A program made the position numbers and the translations under genes. Under the pieces are notes generated by a model, which saw only the letters and a program-made list of their open reading frames with translations, was not told the origin of the DNA and made no database searches. A stretch of 13,113 nucleotides of DNA. Origin: an uncultured Bacteroidota bacterium. GTDB taxonomy: Bacteria; Bacteroidota; Bacteroidia; Chitinophagales; Chitinophagaceae. Below are positions 6,831 through 13,113 of this stretch, piece by piece. The DNA lies in assembly GCA_903905685.1 (NCBI GenBank), contig CAIVHI010000032.1:1-13113 (forward strand). The letters are read 5' to 3'. Within the stretch, counting starts at the first letter, position 1. Each line of letters begins with the position of its first letter.

Positions 6831-9476
6831 ATGCGCAAGATAATGTATTCGTTAATTGCATGCTTTGTATTGGTGTCTTTCACTGCATCTGCGCAGCGCG
6901 ATACCTCCCGTTCCAAGACCGGTGCCCCTGCAGGTGCCAAGGCGCCCATCCCCGATTTTGGCAGCGTGTCGGGTAAGGTTACCGACGCGCAAGGCAACCC
7001 GGTTGGCTACGCAACGGTTACCCTATTGCGACGCGACTCGAGTGTGGCCAATGGAGACCTCACCCAAGACGATGGCTCCTTCAACATCACACCTACCGGC
7101 ACCGGCAAATTCAGGTTGCGCATAGAGTCGATTGGGACGATTACGAAACTCATGGATTTGGAAATAACTCCGGATGCCCCCAACAAGAATCTGGGCAAAA
7201 TAAAACTCACACCCACCGAGACTGCATTAAAGCAGGTTGACGTGGTTGGAGAGCGGCCAGTTATCGAGATGAAGGTAGACAAGAAGGTATTTAATGTCGA
7301 GAAAAACATTACTGCCGCAGGCGGAAGTGTGTCTGACGTGCTCCAGAATGTGCCCTCCGTATCTGTAGACGCCGATGGGAATGTAAGCCTGCGCGGAAAT
7401 ACAGATGTGACCATCTTGATAGACGGCCGTCCGGCAACGCTTTTGGGCTCCGATGTGGCCTCAGCGCTGCAAAGCCTACCTGCGGGCAGTGTAGACAATA
7501 TCGAGGTCATCACCAACCCATCAGCCAAGTATGACGCACAAGGCACAGCCGGCATCATCAACATCGTTACCAAGAAAGACGGAAGGTTGGGCATCAACGG
7601 CAACATCACCCTGGGTGTGGGCAGTGGAGACAAATACAATGGCAATGCCGGCATCAACATCCGCAAGGGCAAGTGGACGGCCTTCGCCAACGGCAGCTTC
7701 CGCATCAACAATACCTATAACGATGTGACCACCCTACGGTCCAACATCAACCAACTTGGTTATGTAAACCAATCTTTTGCCACCTTCGAGGAGGTTCCAC
7801 GCCACTTCAACGGCTCGTTCAACTCCGTAGGCGTCACCTACGATCCGGATAAGAACAACTCCTTCAGCCTTACGGAAAACATCAACTTCATGGAGTTTGG
7901 GTTCAAAGACAATTCCAATTACTACATCTTCAACAATCCTACCGATACTATTTCGTCCTTTCGCCAGTATCGCAATACCGATTTCAAGGTCGACATTTTT
8001 TCGCTCTCCACCAATGCCAACTACAAACACAAGTTTAGGAAGAAAGACGAAGAACTGACGATTGATGTGACCGGCGCCACCTCCATGATTACGCGGACGC
8101 AAAACTACCTCACGTCCATCTTGGCCGATACTTCCAAAATGTTTGTAACTCCAACCGTCGAGAGTGCGCCGGCAACGGGTGGCAACAACAGCGTGAATGT
8201 GGCGGCCGACTTCACCGACCCGCTGTTTACTGCCAACGGCAAGCTCGGATTGGGCATCAAATCTCAATTCTTCGGATTTAATTCAAGTGGACTGCCACAG
8301 ATAGATACAGGTAAGTCTAAAAACGCATATGTGGATTCCACTTTGCTGGCCGATTACAACTATACAACCTCGATACAGGCGGCCTACGTAAACTGGAGCG
8401 ACCAAGTGGGCAAGTTCGGGTATCAGGCCGGTTTGAGGGTGGAAGATGCCATTTATAGCGGGACCGGAACCGTGCCACGAGATACATCTTACAAAAACAG
8501 CTTCTTGAACCTGTTCCCTTCTGCATTCGTGTCCTACAAACTGACCGACAATCAAAGCATTTACCTCAGCTATAGCCGCCGCACCAACCGTCCCGACTTC
8601 AGGTCGCTATTGCCGTTCAAAGATTTGTCGAACCCCGGCACGGTGAACATGGGCAACCCGACGTTGCTCCCCGAATTTATCGACAACTTGGAGTTCAGCT
8701 ACAACAAATCGGACAAACGCGGCGACAATTTTATCGTAAGCGCCTATTACTCCTATACCCGCAACCTCACGCAGCGGGTGACTAGGAGTGTAACTGCAGC
8801 CGATTCGGCCATTGGGTTGAAGCAGGAGGTAGGCGAATTGCTCTCGTTGCCCCTCAATATTGCGTCGGGTGCCACTTATGGTCTGGAGGGCACCGGCCAT
8901 TTCCAATTCACCAAGTGGTGGGATGCGACGGTAAATGCGAATTTCTTCCAAAACTACCTCAGCGTTGATGGCGGCAACACGGTAGACACCGTCTACCACT
9001 TGGTGAACAGTAATGGTTTTTCTTGGTTCGCTAAAGGCAATACCAGTGTAAAGCTTCCAAAAGGATTCACCATCCAAGCCAACGTGAACTATGAATCGCC
9101 GAAAGTGATTGCCCAAGGCACATTACAGGAATCGTGGTGGGCGGATTTGGCGGTGAAAAAGGGCTTTTTGAAAAACAAAATCACATTGGTGCTCAATGTC
9201 TCCGACATTTTCAATACCCGTAGGTTCGTTACAGACTACAGCTTGACCCATTATTATGAAAACATCAATCGCGTTAAGGAAAACCGTATCGCGAATTTCT
9301 CTGTCTCTTACCGTTTCGGTAAGGCCGACGCCGGCAAGGGCAAGAAACCCAAGATGGAAGACAAGTCTTTGAAGCCCGACGAGAAGTCGAGGGAAAACAA
9401 CCTGAAGGAAGGCGATGATAGCAATCAGGGTGGAGACGGCCCCATGGTGAAACCAAACGGTGGCGGGAAAAACTGA
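6831..9476 (+). CDS. TonB-dependent receptor-like outer membrane protein with carboxypeptidase-regulatory domain
   Basis: An 881-residue outer-membrane protein. The signal peptide is MRKIMYSLIACFVLVSFTASA, cleaved before Q. Residues about 45-125 form a carboxypeptidase-regulatory-like beta sandwich (GKVTDAQGNPVGYATVTLL, then DDGSFNI). A plug follows at about 136-250 (VSDVLQNVPSVSVDADGNVSLRG, VTILIDGRPATLL, VDNIEVITNPSAKYDAQGTAGIINIVTKK). The barrel runs to about 831, with strands rich in aromatic and Asn residues, ending FSVSYRFG. This is the single-gene outer membrane beta-barrel family common in Bacteroidota (related to TonB receptors, Pfam OMP_b-brl_3). No SusD-like lipoprotein gene follows, so glycan import of the SusCD kind is not suggested; the substrate is unknown. 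A Lys/Asp/Gly-rich tail of about 50 residues follows the last strand. The start is the first ATG after the promoter and immediately begins the signal peptide. Confidence 0.88.
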   Translation: MRKIMYSLIACFVLVSFTASAQRDTSRSKTGAPAGAKAPIPDFGSVSGKVTDAQGNPVGYATVTLLRRDSSVANGDLTQDDGSFNITPTGTGKFRLRIESIGTITKLMDLEITPDAPNKNLGKIKLTPTETALKQVDVVGERPVIEMKVDKKVFNVEKNITAAGGSVSDVLQNVPSVSVDADGNVSLRGNTDVTILIDGRPATLLGSDVASALQSLPAGSVDNIEVITNPSAKYDAQGTAGIINIVTKKDGRLGINGNITLGVGSGDKYNGNAGINIRKGKWTAFANGSFRINNTYNDVTTLRSNINQLGYVNQSFATFEEVPRHFNGSFNSVGVTYDPDKNNSFSLTENINFMEFGFKDNSNYYIFNNPTDTISSFRQYRNTDFKVDIFSLSTNANYKHKFRKKDEELTIDVTGATSMITRTQNYLTSILADTSKMFVTPTVESAPATGGNNSVNVAADFTDPLFTANGKLGLGIKSQFFGFNSSGLPQIDTGKSKNAYVDSTLLADYNYTTSIQAAYVNWSDQVGKFGYQAGLRVEDAIYSGTGTVPRDTSYKNSFLNLFPSAFVSYKLTDNQSIYLSYSRRTNRPDFRSLLPFKDLSNPGTVNMGNPTLLPEFIDNLEFSYNKSDKRGDNFIVSAYYSYTRNLTQRVTRSVTAADSAIGLKQEVGELLSLPLNIASGATYGLEGTGHFQFTKWWDATVNANFFQNYLSVDGGNTVDTVYHLVNSNGFSWFAKGNTSVKLPKGFTIQANVNYESPKVIAQGTLQESWWADLAVKKGFLKNKITLVLNVSDIFNTRRFVTDYSLTHYYENINRVKENRIANFSVSYRFGKADAGKGKKPKMEDKSLKPDEKSRENNLKEGDDSNQGGDGPMVKPNGGGKN

Positions 9477-9486
9477 TTTTTACCGC

Positions 9487-9494
9487 TATTTTTG
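9487..9494 (+). promoter_or_regulatory. -7 box TATTTTTG for the DUF4197 gene
   Basis: An exact TAnnTTTG match 20 nt before the ATG at 9515 and 10 nt after the receptor stop codon. It suggests that the DUF4197 gene has its own promoter in addition to any read-through. Confidence 0.45.
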
Positions 9495-9514
9495 TAATCG
9501 AAAAGAGATTGAAC

Positions 9515-10255
9515 ATGAGAACCGCAATTCTGGCAGTGGCATTTGTATTGACGTTGCAGCCCATGCAAACCAAGGCGCAATTCGGCAACCTCATTAAAGA
9601 TGCGGAAGCCATAGTTGGCGATGCGTCGGGCTCTACAAAGGGGAGCTCCTTAAGCTCCAAGGATATTGCTGATGGGCTGAAGCAGGCATTGCAAGTGGGT
9701 GCAAAAAACGCCACATCGAAAGTATCGGCAGTGAACGGATTTTTCGGCAATGCAGTCATCAAGATATTGATGCCGCCCGAAGCCCGCAATGTGGAAACCG
9801 AGGTGCGCGCCCTCGGCTTTGGTGCCCAAGTAGACCAAGCCATCTTGTCTATGAACCGTGGTGCCGAAGATGCGTCCCAGAAGGCGTTGCCCATCTTCGC
9901 CGATGCCATCACCCACATCACCATCGAGGACGGGCTTTCCATATTGCGCGGCAACAAAGACGCAGCCACCCAATACCTGAAGGGCAAAACAACGGCGGCT
10001 TTGACGCAGGCCTTCCTCCCTACCATCAAAGCCTCCCTCGATAAGGTTGGCGCTACCCGTTATTGGGCCGAAGTGTTCCGCATTTATAACGAAATACCCT
10101 TTGTGCAAAAGGTGAATACCGACCTGCCGGGCTATGTGACCCAGAAGGCCGTAGCCGGCATTTTTGTGTGCATTGCCGATGAAGAAGCCAAAATAAGGGC
10201 CAACCCCGAGGCCCGGATTACCGACCTTTTGAAAAAAGTGTTCGGTGCAAAGTAG
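9515..10255 (+). CDS. DUF4197 family secreted protein
   Basis: A 246-residue protein starting at ATG 9515 with a signal peptide (MRTAILAVAFVLTLQPMQTKA, then QFGNL). A TTG two codons earlier is possible but less likely. The mature part fits DUF4197: an N-terminal block SSKDIADGLKQALQVGAKNATSKV, then NGFFGNAVIKILMPPEA, DAITHITIEDGLSILRGNKDAATQYLK, and the conserved C-terminal end DLPGYVTQKAVAGIFVCIADEEAKIRANPEARITDLLKKVFG. The family is mainly helical, found in Proteobacteria and Bacteroidota, and has no assigned function. It should be periplasmic. It lies 38 nt after the receptor gene on the same strand, so partial co-expression is likely, but its own -7 box is good. Length is normal for the family. 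Confidence 0.85.
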   Translation: MRTAILAVAFVLTLQPMQTKAQFGNLIKDAEAIVGDASGSTKGSSLSSKDIADGLKQALQVGAKNATSKVSAVNGFFGNAVIKILMPPEARNVETEVRALGFGAQVDQAILSMNRGAEDASQKALPIFADAITHITIEDGLSILRGNKDAATQYLKGKTTAALTQAFLPTIKASLDKVGATRYWAEVFRIYNEIPFVQKVNTDLPGYVTQKAVAGIFVCIADEEAKIRANPEARITDLLKKVFGAK

Positions 10256-10401
10256 CTGCGCAAGTATTGCAGGAAAATAATCCACGAAAGCGGCATATAT
10301 TGCCCCGTATTTTTATGCCGTCGTCTCCTCAAAATAGATAAAAAGCTTTATTTTGCGGATACAATGGTGAGTATTGGCGTTTTTTAAAATCTAAACTGCT
10401 T

Positions 10402-11991
10402 ATGTCGAATGAGCTGAACAATGACCTTTCTGCTTGGTGGAAAGAACAGGAGTTTCCGGGCAAGGAATCCTACGGACTGTCTGACGATGGAGTGCTGTCG
10501 ATAACCGGGTCTACCTATGCGAAAGCCCATGTGGTAGCTACACTGACCATGGAGACGGCCCCAACGGTTTTGGCAAACCTTCAAGAGAAGTTCTTGGTTG
10601 TCGAAGCCCGCTTTCGCGAATTGGAAGTAGAATGGTTGGCCGCCGACGACAAGTTGAAACTGACCGAGAAGCTGGACCATTTCAAAGAACAATTGGCCCA
10701 GGCGGCTGTCGTGGGAGATTTCACGAAAATGGAGGGTGTGATTGCCGATTGGGATGTAGCCCTTGTACAACTGAGTAAGGAAGCCTACGACCGCAAACAG
10801 AAACTTGCGGAAATGGCCGAAAGCCTTGCCGACAGCGATAATTGGAAAGAAACCGCCAATGCCTTCAAAGATATCATAGACCAGTGGAAAGCATCGGGCC
10901 ACCTCGACAAACACCGTAGCGACAAGCTTTTTGGCCGCATAGAGGCCGCCCGTAAGAAGTTTCAAGACCGCAAGCGGCATTTTCAGGAGGAAGAAGGCAA
11001 GGACATGAACAACAACCTCGACCTTAAAATCGAGATTGTACAGCAGGCCGAAGCCATGGCCAACTCCGAAGAATGGAAAGCCGCCGCCGAAGCATTCCAT
11101 AAACTCATGGATGCGTGGAAAGCCATTGGCCGTACCCCCAATAAGAAAAACGAGGAATTGTGGCAGCGGTTCATGACCGCCAAGAACACGTTCTTCGACC
11201 GTAAAAAAGTGCATTTCAACGATGTTCAACAAGAGCAGGAACAAAACCTCATCTTGAAGTCGGCCCTGTTGGAGCGCGCAGAAGCCATGAAGTACAGTAA
11301 AGACTGGGGCAAAACTGCCCAAGCTTATGCCGCCCTCATGGAGGAATGGAAGAAAATAGGCCGTGTGCCGGCTGCAAAATCGGACGACCTGTGGAAGCGG
11401 TTCAACGATGCCAGCGACGTGTTTTTCGAGGCCAAAAAACGCCATTCCGACAACTTTAGGCAGCAGCAGGAGGCCAACTACCAACTGAAGCAGGAGCTGC
11501 TGAACAGGGCCGAGGAAATCAAAGACTCCACCAGTTGGAGCGATACTACGGCCGAGATGAATACCCTGATGGACGAGTGGAAGAAAATAGGCCCCGTGCC
11601 CAAGGAACACTCCAATACCATTTGGGAGGCATTCGTATCGGCACGCAAACACTTCTTCAACCGTAAAGATGCCAATCGCGACCAGCGTAGGCAGCAGGCC
11701 GAAGCCCGCACCCTTGCCCGTGCCGATGAAATAGAGGCCCGAACCAAAGCCAAAATTGAAGACGCCAAGCAACAGGTAAAGCAACTGCACTCCGACATCC
11801 AGGAAGAAGAAGAAAAGATAGTGGACTTCAAGGCGGCGATGCAAAACATCACCCCAGGCAAGAAGGCCGCAGAGCTTACCGCCCACCTCGAGAAACTGAT
11901 AGTGGAAAGTGCGGCACGCCTGCGCCAACTCAAAGAAAAACAAAGCCGCACACAAGAACAGCAACATGCCGTTCCGGATGGGCAAGAATAA
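10402..11991 (+). CDS. DUF349 repeat protein (four 77-residue repeats)
   Basis: A 529-residue cytosolic, strongly helical, highly charged protein with no signal peptide. It begins MSNELNNDLSAWWKEQ. Four DUF349 repeats are visible. Each opens with a conserved tryptophan (W148, W225, W302, W379), exactly 77 residues apart, followed about 18-19 residues later by a second helix with the pattern hydrophobic-x-x-WK (IIDQWKASG, LMDAWKAIG, LMEEWKKIG, LMDEWKKIG). Then come P/K residues, the [LI]W..F or similar motif, and [AF]-[FK]F..RK. The N-terminal 140 residues are a separate helical region, and the C-terminus (about 430-510) is a coiled coil. DUF349 proteins are widespread in Bacteroidota; their function is not firmly known. 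An A-rich leader and a partial -7-like stretch lie upstream. It is followed 27 nt later by a large inverted repeat. Confidence 0.85.
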   Translation: MSNELNNDLSAWWKEQEFPGKESYGLSDDGVLSITGSTYAKAHVVATLTMETAPTVLANLQEKFLVVEARFRELEVEWLAADDKLKLTEKLDHFKEQLAQAAVVGDFTKMEGVIADWDVALVQLSKEAYDRKQKLAEMAESLADSDNWKETANAFKDIIDQWKASGHLDKHRSDKLFGRIEAARKKFQDRKRHFQEEEGKDMNNNLDLKIEIVQQAEAMANSEEWKAAAEAFHKLMDAWKAIGRTPNKKNEELWQRFMTAKNTFFDRKKVHFNDVQQEQEQNLILKSALLERAEAMKYSKDWGKTAQAYAALMEEWKKIGRVPAAKSDDLWKRFNDASDVFFEAKKRHSDNFRQQQEANYQLKQELLNRAEEIKDSTSWSDTTAEMNTLMDEWKKIGPVPKEHSNTIWEAFVSARKHFFNRKDANRDQRRQQAEARTLARADEIEARTKAKIEDAKQQVKQLHSDIQEEEEKIVDFKAAMQNITPGKKAAELTAHLEKLIVESAARLRQLKEKQSRTQEQQHAVPDGQE

Positions 11992-12018
11992 AGCTTGAAT
12001 AGGCTTTGGATAACAATC

Positions 12019-12055
12019 AATGGGAATGGAGACGCTCAGCGTCTCCATTCCCATT
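12019..12055. repeat. Perfect 17-bp inverted repeat with 3-nt loop
   Basis: The arm AATGGGAATGGAGACGC (12019-12035) is followed by TCA and then the exact reverse complement (12039-12055). It lies 27 nt after the DUF349 stop and 93 nt before the -7 box of the J-domain gene. The hairpin is strong, but no T-run follows it, only CTAGTGC, so an intrinsic terminator of the classic kind is not certain. The GGAGACGC core resembles short palindromic repeats dispersed in some bacterial genomes. It may be a terminator, a REP-like element or a folded mRNA 3' end. Confidence 0.75.
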
Positions 12056-12120
12056 CTAGTGCAGGGTTAATGCTGTAACGGCGATGTGGGTTAGACGAAC
12101 TAGGGTGCCTATTGCCGCGA

Positions 12121-12155
12121 TTTGCCAGATACAAAATGGAGCTTCCCTACCTTTG
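12121..12155 (+). promoter_or_regulatory. Promoter of the J-domain gene (TTTG plus TACCTTTG)
   Basis: TACCTTTG at 12148-12155 matches TAnnTTTG exactly and lies 17 nt before the ATG at 12173. A TTTG at 12121-12124 sits 23 nt upstream of it, near the upper end of the usual -33 spacing. This is the only promoter in the window with both elements in place. Confidence 0.55.
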
Positions 12156-12172
12156 ATGAATCTTGCGGGCCT

Positions 12173-12697
12173 ATGGTTGACCATTACAAAATATTGGGTT
12201 TGAGTGCATCGGCAGACACTGTAACAATCAGGAAGGCATACAAGCGGCTTGCATTGATCTACCACCCCGACATCAACGGCTCGCCCGATGCCGGCAAACG
12301 GTTCATGGAAATCCGGAATGCATACGAAATATTGACCGACCCGATAACAAGGGCAGCGCATGACCGGGAGCTGCAAGAATGGAGGAAGCCGAAGACTCCT
12401 CAACGACCCGGCACAAGCAATCGTGCCCCCGAAAAGGGATTTCAGGTGAACTGGGGCATGGTTTCGATTGGCGTATACCTTTTGTTTAAACTTGCAAGTG
12501 CCATGCACGACAACAGTCCCTATGTACACATGAGCCATAGCCGCACCTATGAAATCGAAAACCACGCGGAGTATGACGGGCAAAAAACAATGCAGCCGTT
12601 ATTCCTAAACCCAAAGCACACAGGCGTATACGTTGACAGCGCGGCAAACCTACCTCAGAGCGGAGTTGTTCAAAGGAGTATGGGTGTAGGAAATTAG
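12173..12697 (+). CDS. Small membrane-anchored J-domain protein (DnaJ-like)
   Basis: A 174-residue protein starting at ATG 12173 (MVDHYKILGL), 17 nt after a consensus promoter; the upstream in-frame codons lie inside the promoter. The J domain covers residues 3-68 and contains the essential HPD tripeptide (31-33, YHPDIN), the helix III motif FMEIRNAYEILTD and the expected spacing. A basic, Pro-rich linker follows (71-90), then one hydrophobic segment (about 95-111, GMVSIGVYLLFKLASAM) that fits a membrane helix. The C-terminal 60 residues are polar. No Gly/Phe, zinc-finger or client-binding domains are present, so it is a type III J-protein. It would recruit and stimulate an Hsp70 (DnaK) at the inner membrane. 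The partner process is unknown. It is probably monocistronic, with a hairpin after it. Confidence 0.85.
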   Translation: MVDHYKILGLSASADTVTIRKAYKRLALIYHPDINGSPDAGKRFMEIRNAYEILTDPITRAAHDRELQEWRKPKTPQRPGTSNRAPEKGFQVNWGMVSIGVYLLFKLASAMHDNSPYVHMSHSRTYEIENHAEYDGQKTMQPLFLNPKHTGVYVDSAANLPQSGVVQRSMGVGN

Positions 12698-12718
12698 TGG
12701 GGGGTATTGATGCGACAC

Positions 12719-12741
12719 GTTGGGGCAACAGGTGCCCCAAC
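12719..12741. terminator. Hairpin between convergent J-domain gene and protease fragment
   Basis: GTTGGGGCA (12719-12727) pairs perfectly with TGCCCCAAC (12733-12741) around ACAGG. It lies 21 nt after the J-domain stop and 2 nt from the stop of the minus-strand protease fragment. Its position fits a bidirectional terminator, although a long T-run is missing on the plus side (CCCTATTTC follows). Confidence 0.5.
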
Positions 12742-12743
12742 CC

Positions 12744-12984
12744 CTATTTCATCTTCATTTGCACAAAATAGGGGTGTTCCGGGTTTACAATGAGCTCCTG
12801 CCGTTGGGGGTGGACGAGTACGTCCATATCTTCAAGGGGTATTGCGCCCAACAGGGGTTCGGAGTTGCCGGGCAATACCATGGCACTGCAATTGCAACGC
12901 CGATTCTTAAACAGCACTTCAACAGGTGAAACGACATCATACTCCACGATATGTCCGTTAGCCAATTCCGCCTTCCTTTTTTCC
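12744..12984 (-). pseudogene. Truncated retropepsin-like aspartic protease (C-terminal half only)
   Basis: From EKRKAELANG to the stop at 12746-12744 this is a clear paralogue of the complete gene at 583-1002. By my count about 56 of 79 residues are identical, including SEPLLGAIPLEDMDVLVHP and QRQELIVNPEHPYF. The first 60 or so residues, with the catalytic DTGAD motif, are missing. The codons before VEKRKA (an apparent MHMPLLP) are not protease sequence but the antisense of a Fic-type gene, so the frame continues only by chance. Without the catalytic Asp it cannot be an active protease. The remaining half has not decayed (no stop or frameshift), so the truncation may be recent, or a TTG/ATG-started stub may still be made. 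Confidence 0.75.
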
Positions 12985-13113
12985 ACTGGCAGAAGCGGCA
13001 TGTGCAAAATAAAAACGGGTGCATGGCGGGATGATGATAAAGGGCCGATGCAGGTTATTTCTGGCCGCTATGGTCGGGAAAAGGTGCAATTTGAAGCCCC
13101 CGCCGCGAAGGCC
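12976..13113 (+). pseudogene. 5'-truncated Fic family protein (DUF4172-type), continues past the right edge
   Basis: The plus-strand frame reads LFSTGRSGM, then TGAWRDDDKGPMQVISG, then GREKVQFEAPAA. This matches the stretch of Fic-family AMP-transferase proteins with an N-terminal DUF4172 domain, where LFPTGRSGM, GAWRDD, GPMQVVSG and GRERVHFEAPPA are conserved just before the catalytic Fic core. The HPFxxGNGR active site would lie beyond the window. The first hundred or so residues, including the inhibitory/DUF4172 part, are absent: upstream of 12976 the DNA is the protease fragment. An in-frame ATG at 13000 could start a shortened protein. I recognise this from memory of the family motif, so the assignment is good but the extent is uncertain. 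The known role of such proteins is to attach AMP to target hydroxyls. Confidence 0.7.

Noticed and set aside
10294..10323. CGGCATA...TATGCCG inverted repeat after the DUF4197 gene
   Set aside because: Seven base pairs around a 16-nt loop is weak, and no T-run follows.
10384..12054. A 556-residue minus-strand open frame covering the DUF349 gene
   Set aside because: Its composition (Phe/Leu/Gly/Val runs) is what the complement of a Lys/Glu/Ala-rich helical gene gives; the plus strand has the real repeats.
12985..13007. Apparent N-terminus MHMPLLPV of the truncated protease
   Set aside because: The same bases read as TGRSGM of the Fic gene on the plus strand, so this is not protease sequence.

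Overview
The window looks like chromosome of a Bacteroidota bacterium, probably of the Chitinophagia/Sphingobacteriia/Cytophagia kind. Three things suggest this: repeated TAnnTTTG-type -7 boxes shortly upstream of start codons, A-rich leaders rather than strong Shine-Dalgarno sites, and a gene set typical of that phylum (paired EnvC-like proteins with degenerate LytM domains, a TonB-type receptor with a carboxypeptidase-regulatory domain, a small PorT-like barrel, a DUF349 repeat protein). Base composition and codon use look even along the window. No rRNA, tRNA, CRISPR array or intact insertion sequence is visible.

Layout. Positions 1-392 (-) hold the 5' part of an unrecognised gene that runs off the left edge. 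Positions 583-1240 (-) hold a complete retropepsin-like (clan AA) aspartic protease gene, preceded 10 nt upstream by a candidate 75-residue ORF. Positions 1284-3997 (+) are two tandem paralogous EnvC-like coiled-coil/LytM genes. Positions 4061-5619 (-) are an aminotransferase class IV gene whose stop overlaps the start of a small outer-membrane barrel gene by 4 bp. From a divergent promoter region, positions 5735-6688 (+) encode a polyprenyl-phosphate type family 2 glycosyltransferase. It is followed on the same strand by a TonB-type outer membrane receptor (6831-9476), a secreted DUF4197 protein (9515-10255), a DUF349 protein with four 77-residue repeats (10402-11991) and a small membrane-anchored J-domain protein (12173-12697). 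A perfect 17-bp inverted repeat lies between the last two.

The right end is rearranged. A second protease copy (12744-12984, -) keeps only its C-terminal half. At about 12976-12985 it is joined to a 5'-truncated Fic-family gene reading the other way and leaving the window. The two protease copies on the same strand therefore bracket an otherwise ordinary cell-envelope and housekeeping block.

Functionally, the centre is envelope biology: amidase activation and cell separation (EnvC-like pair), outer-membrane barrels, lipid-linked sugar transfer and an outer-membrane receptor. The ends carry accessory material: the protease with its possible small partner, the Fic fragment and the unknown left gene. 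These ends are the most interesting parts. I see nothing that amounts to a proven new system; the small ORF plus retropepsin pair is the best candidate.
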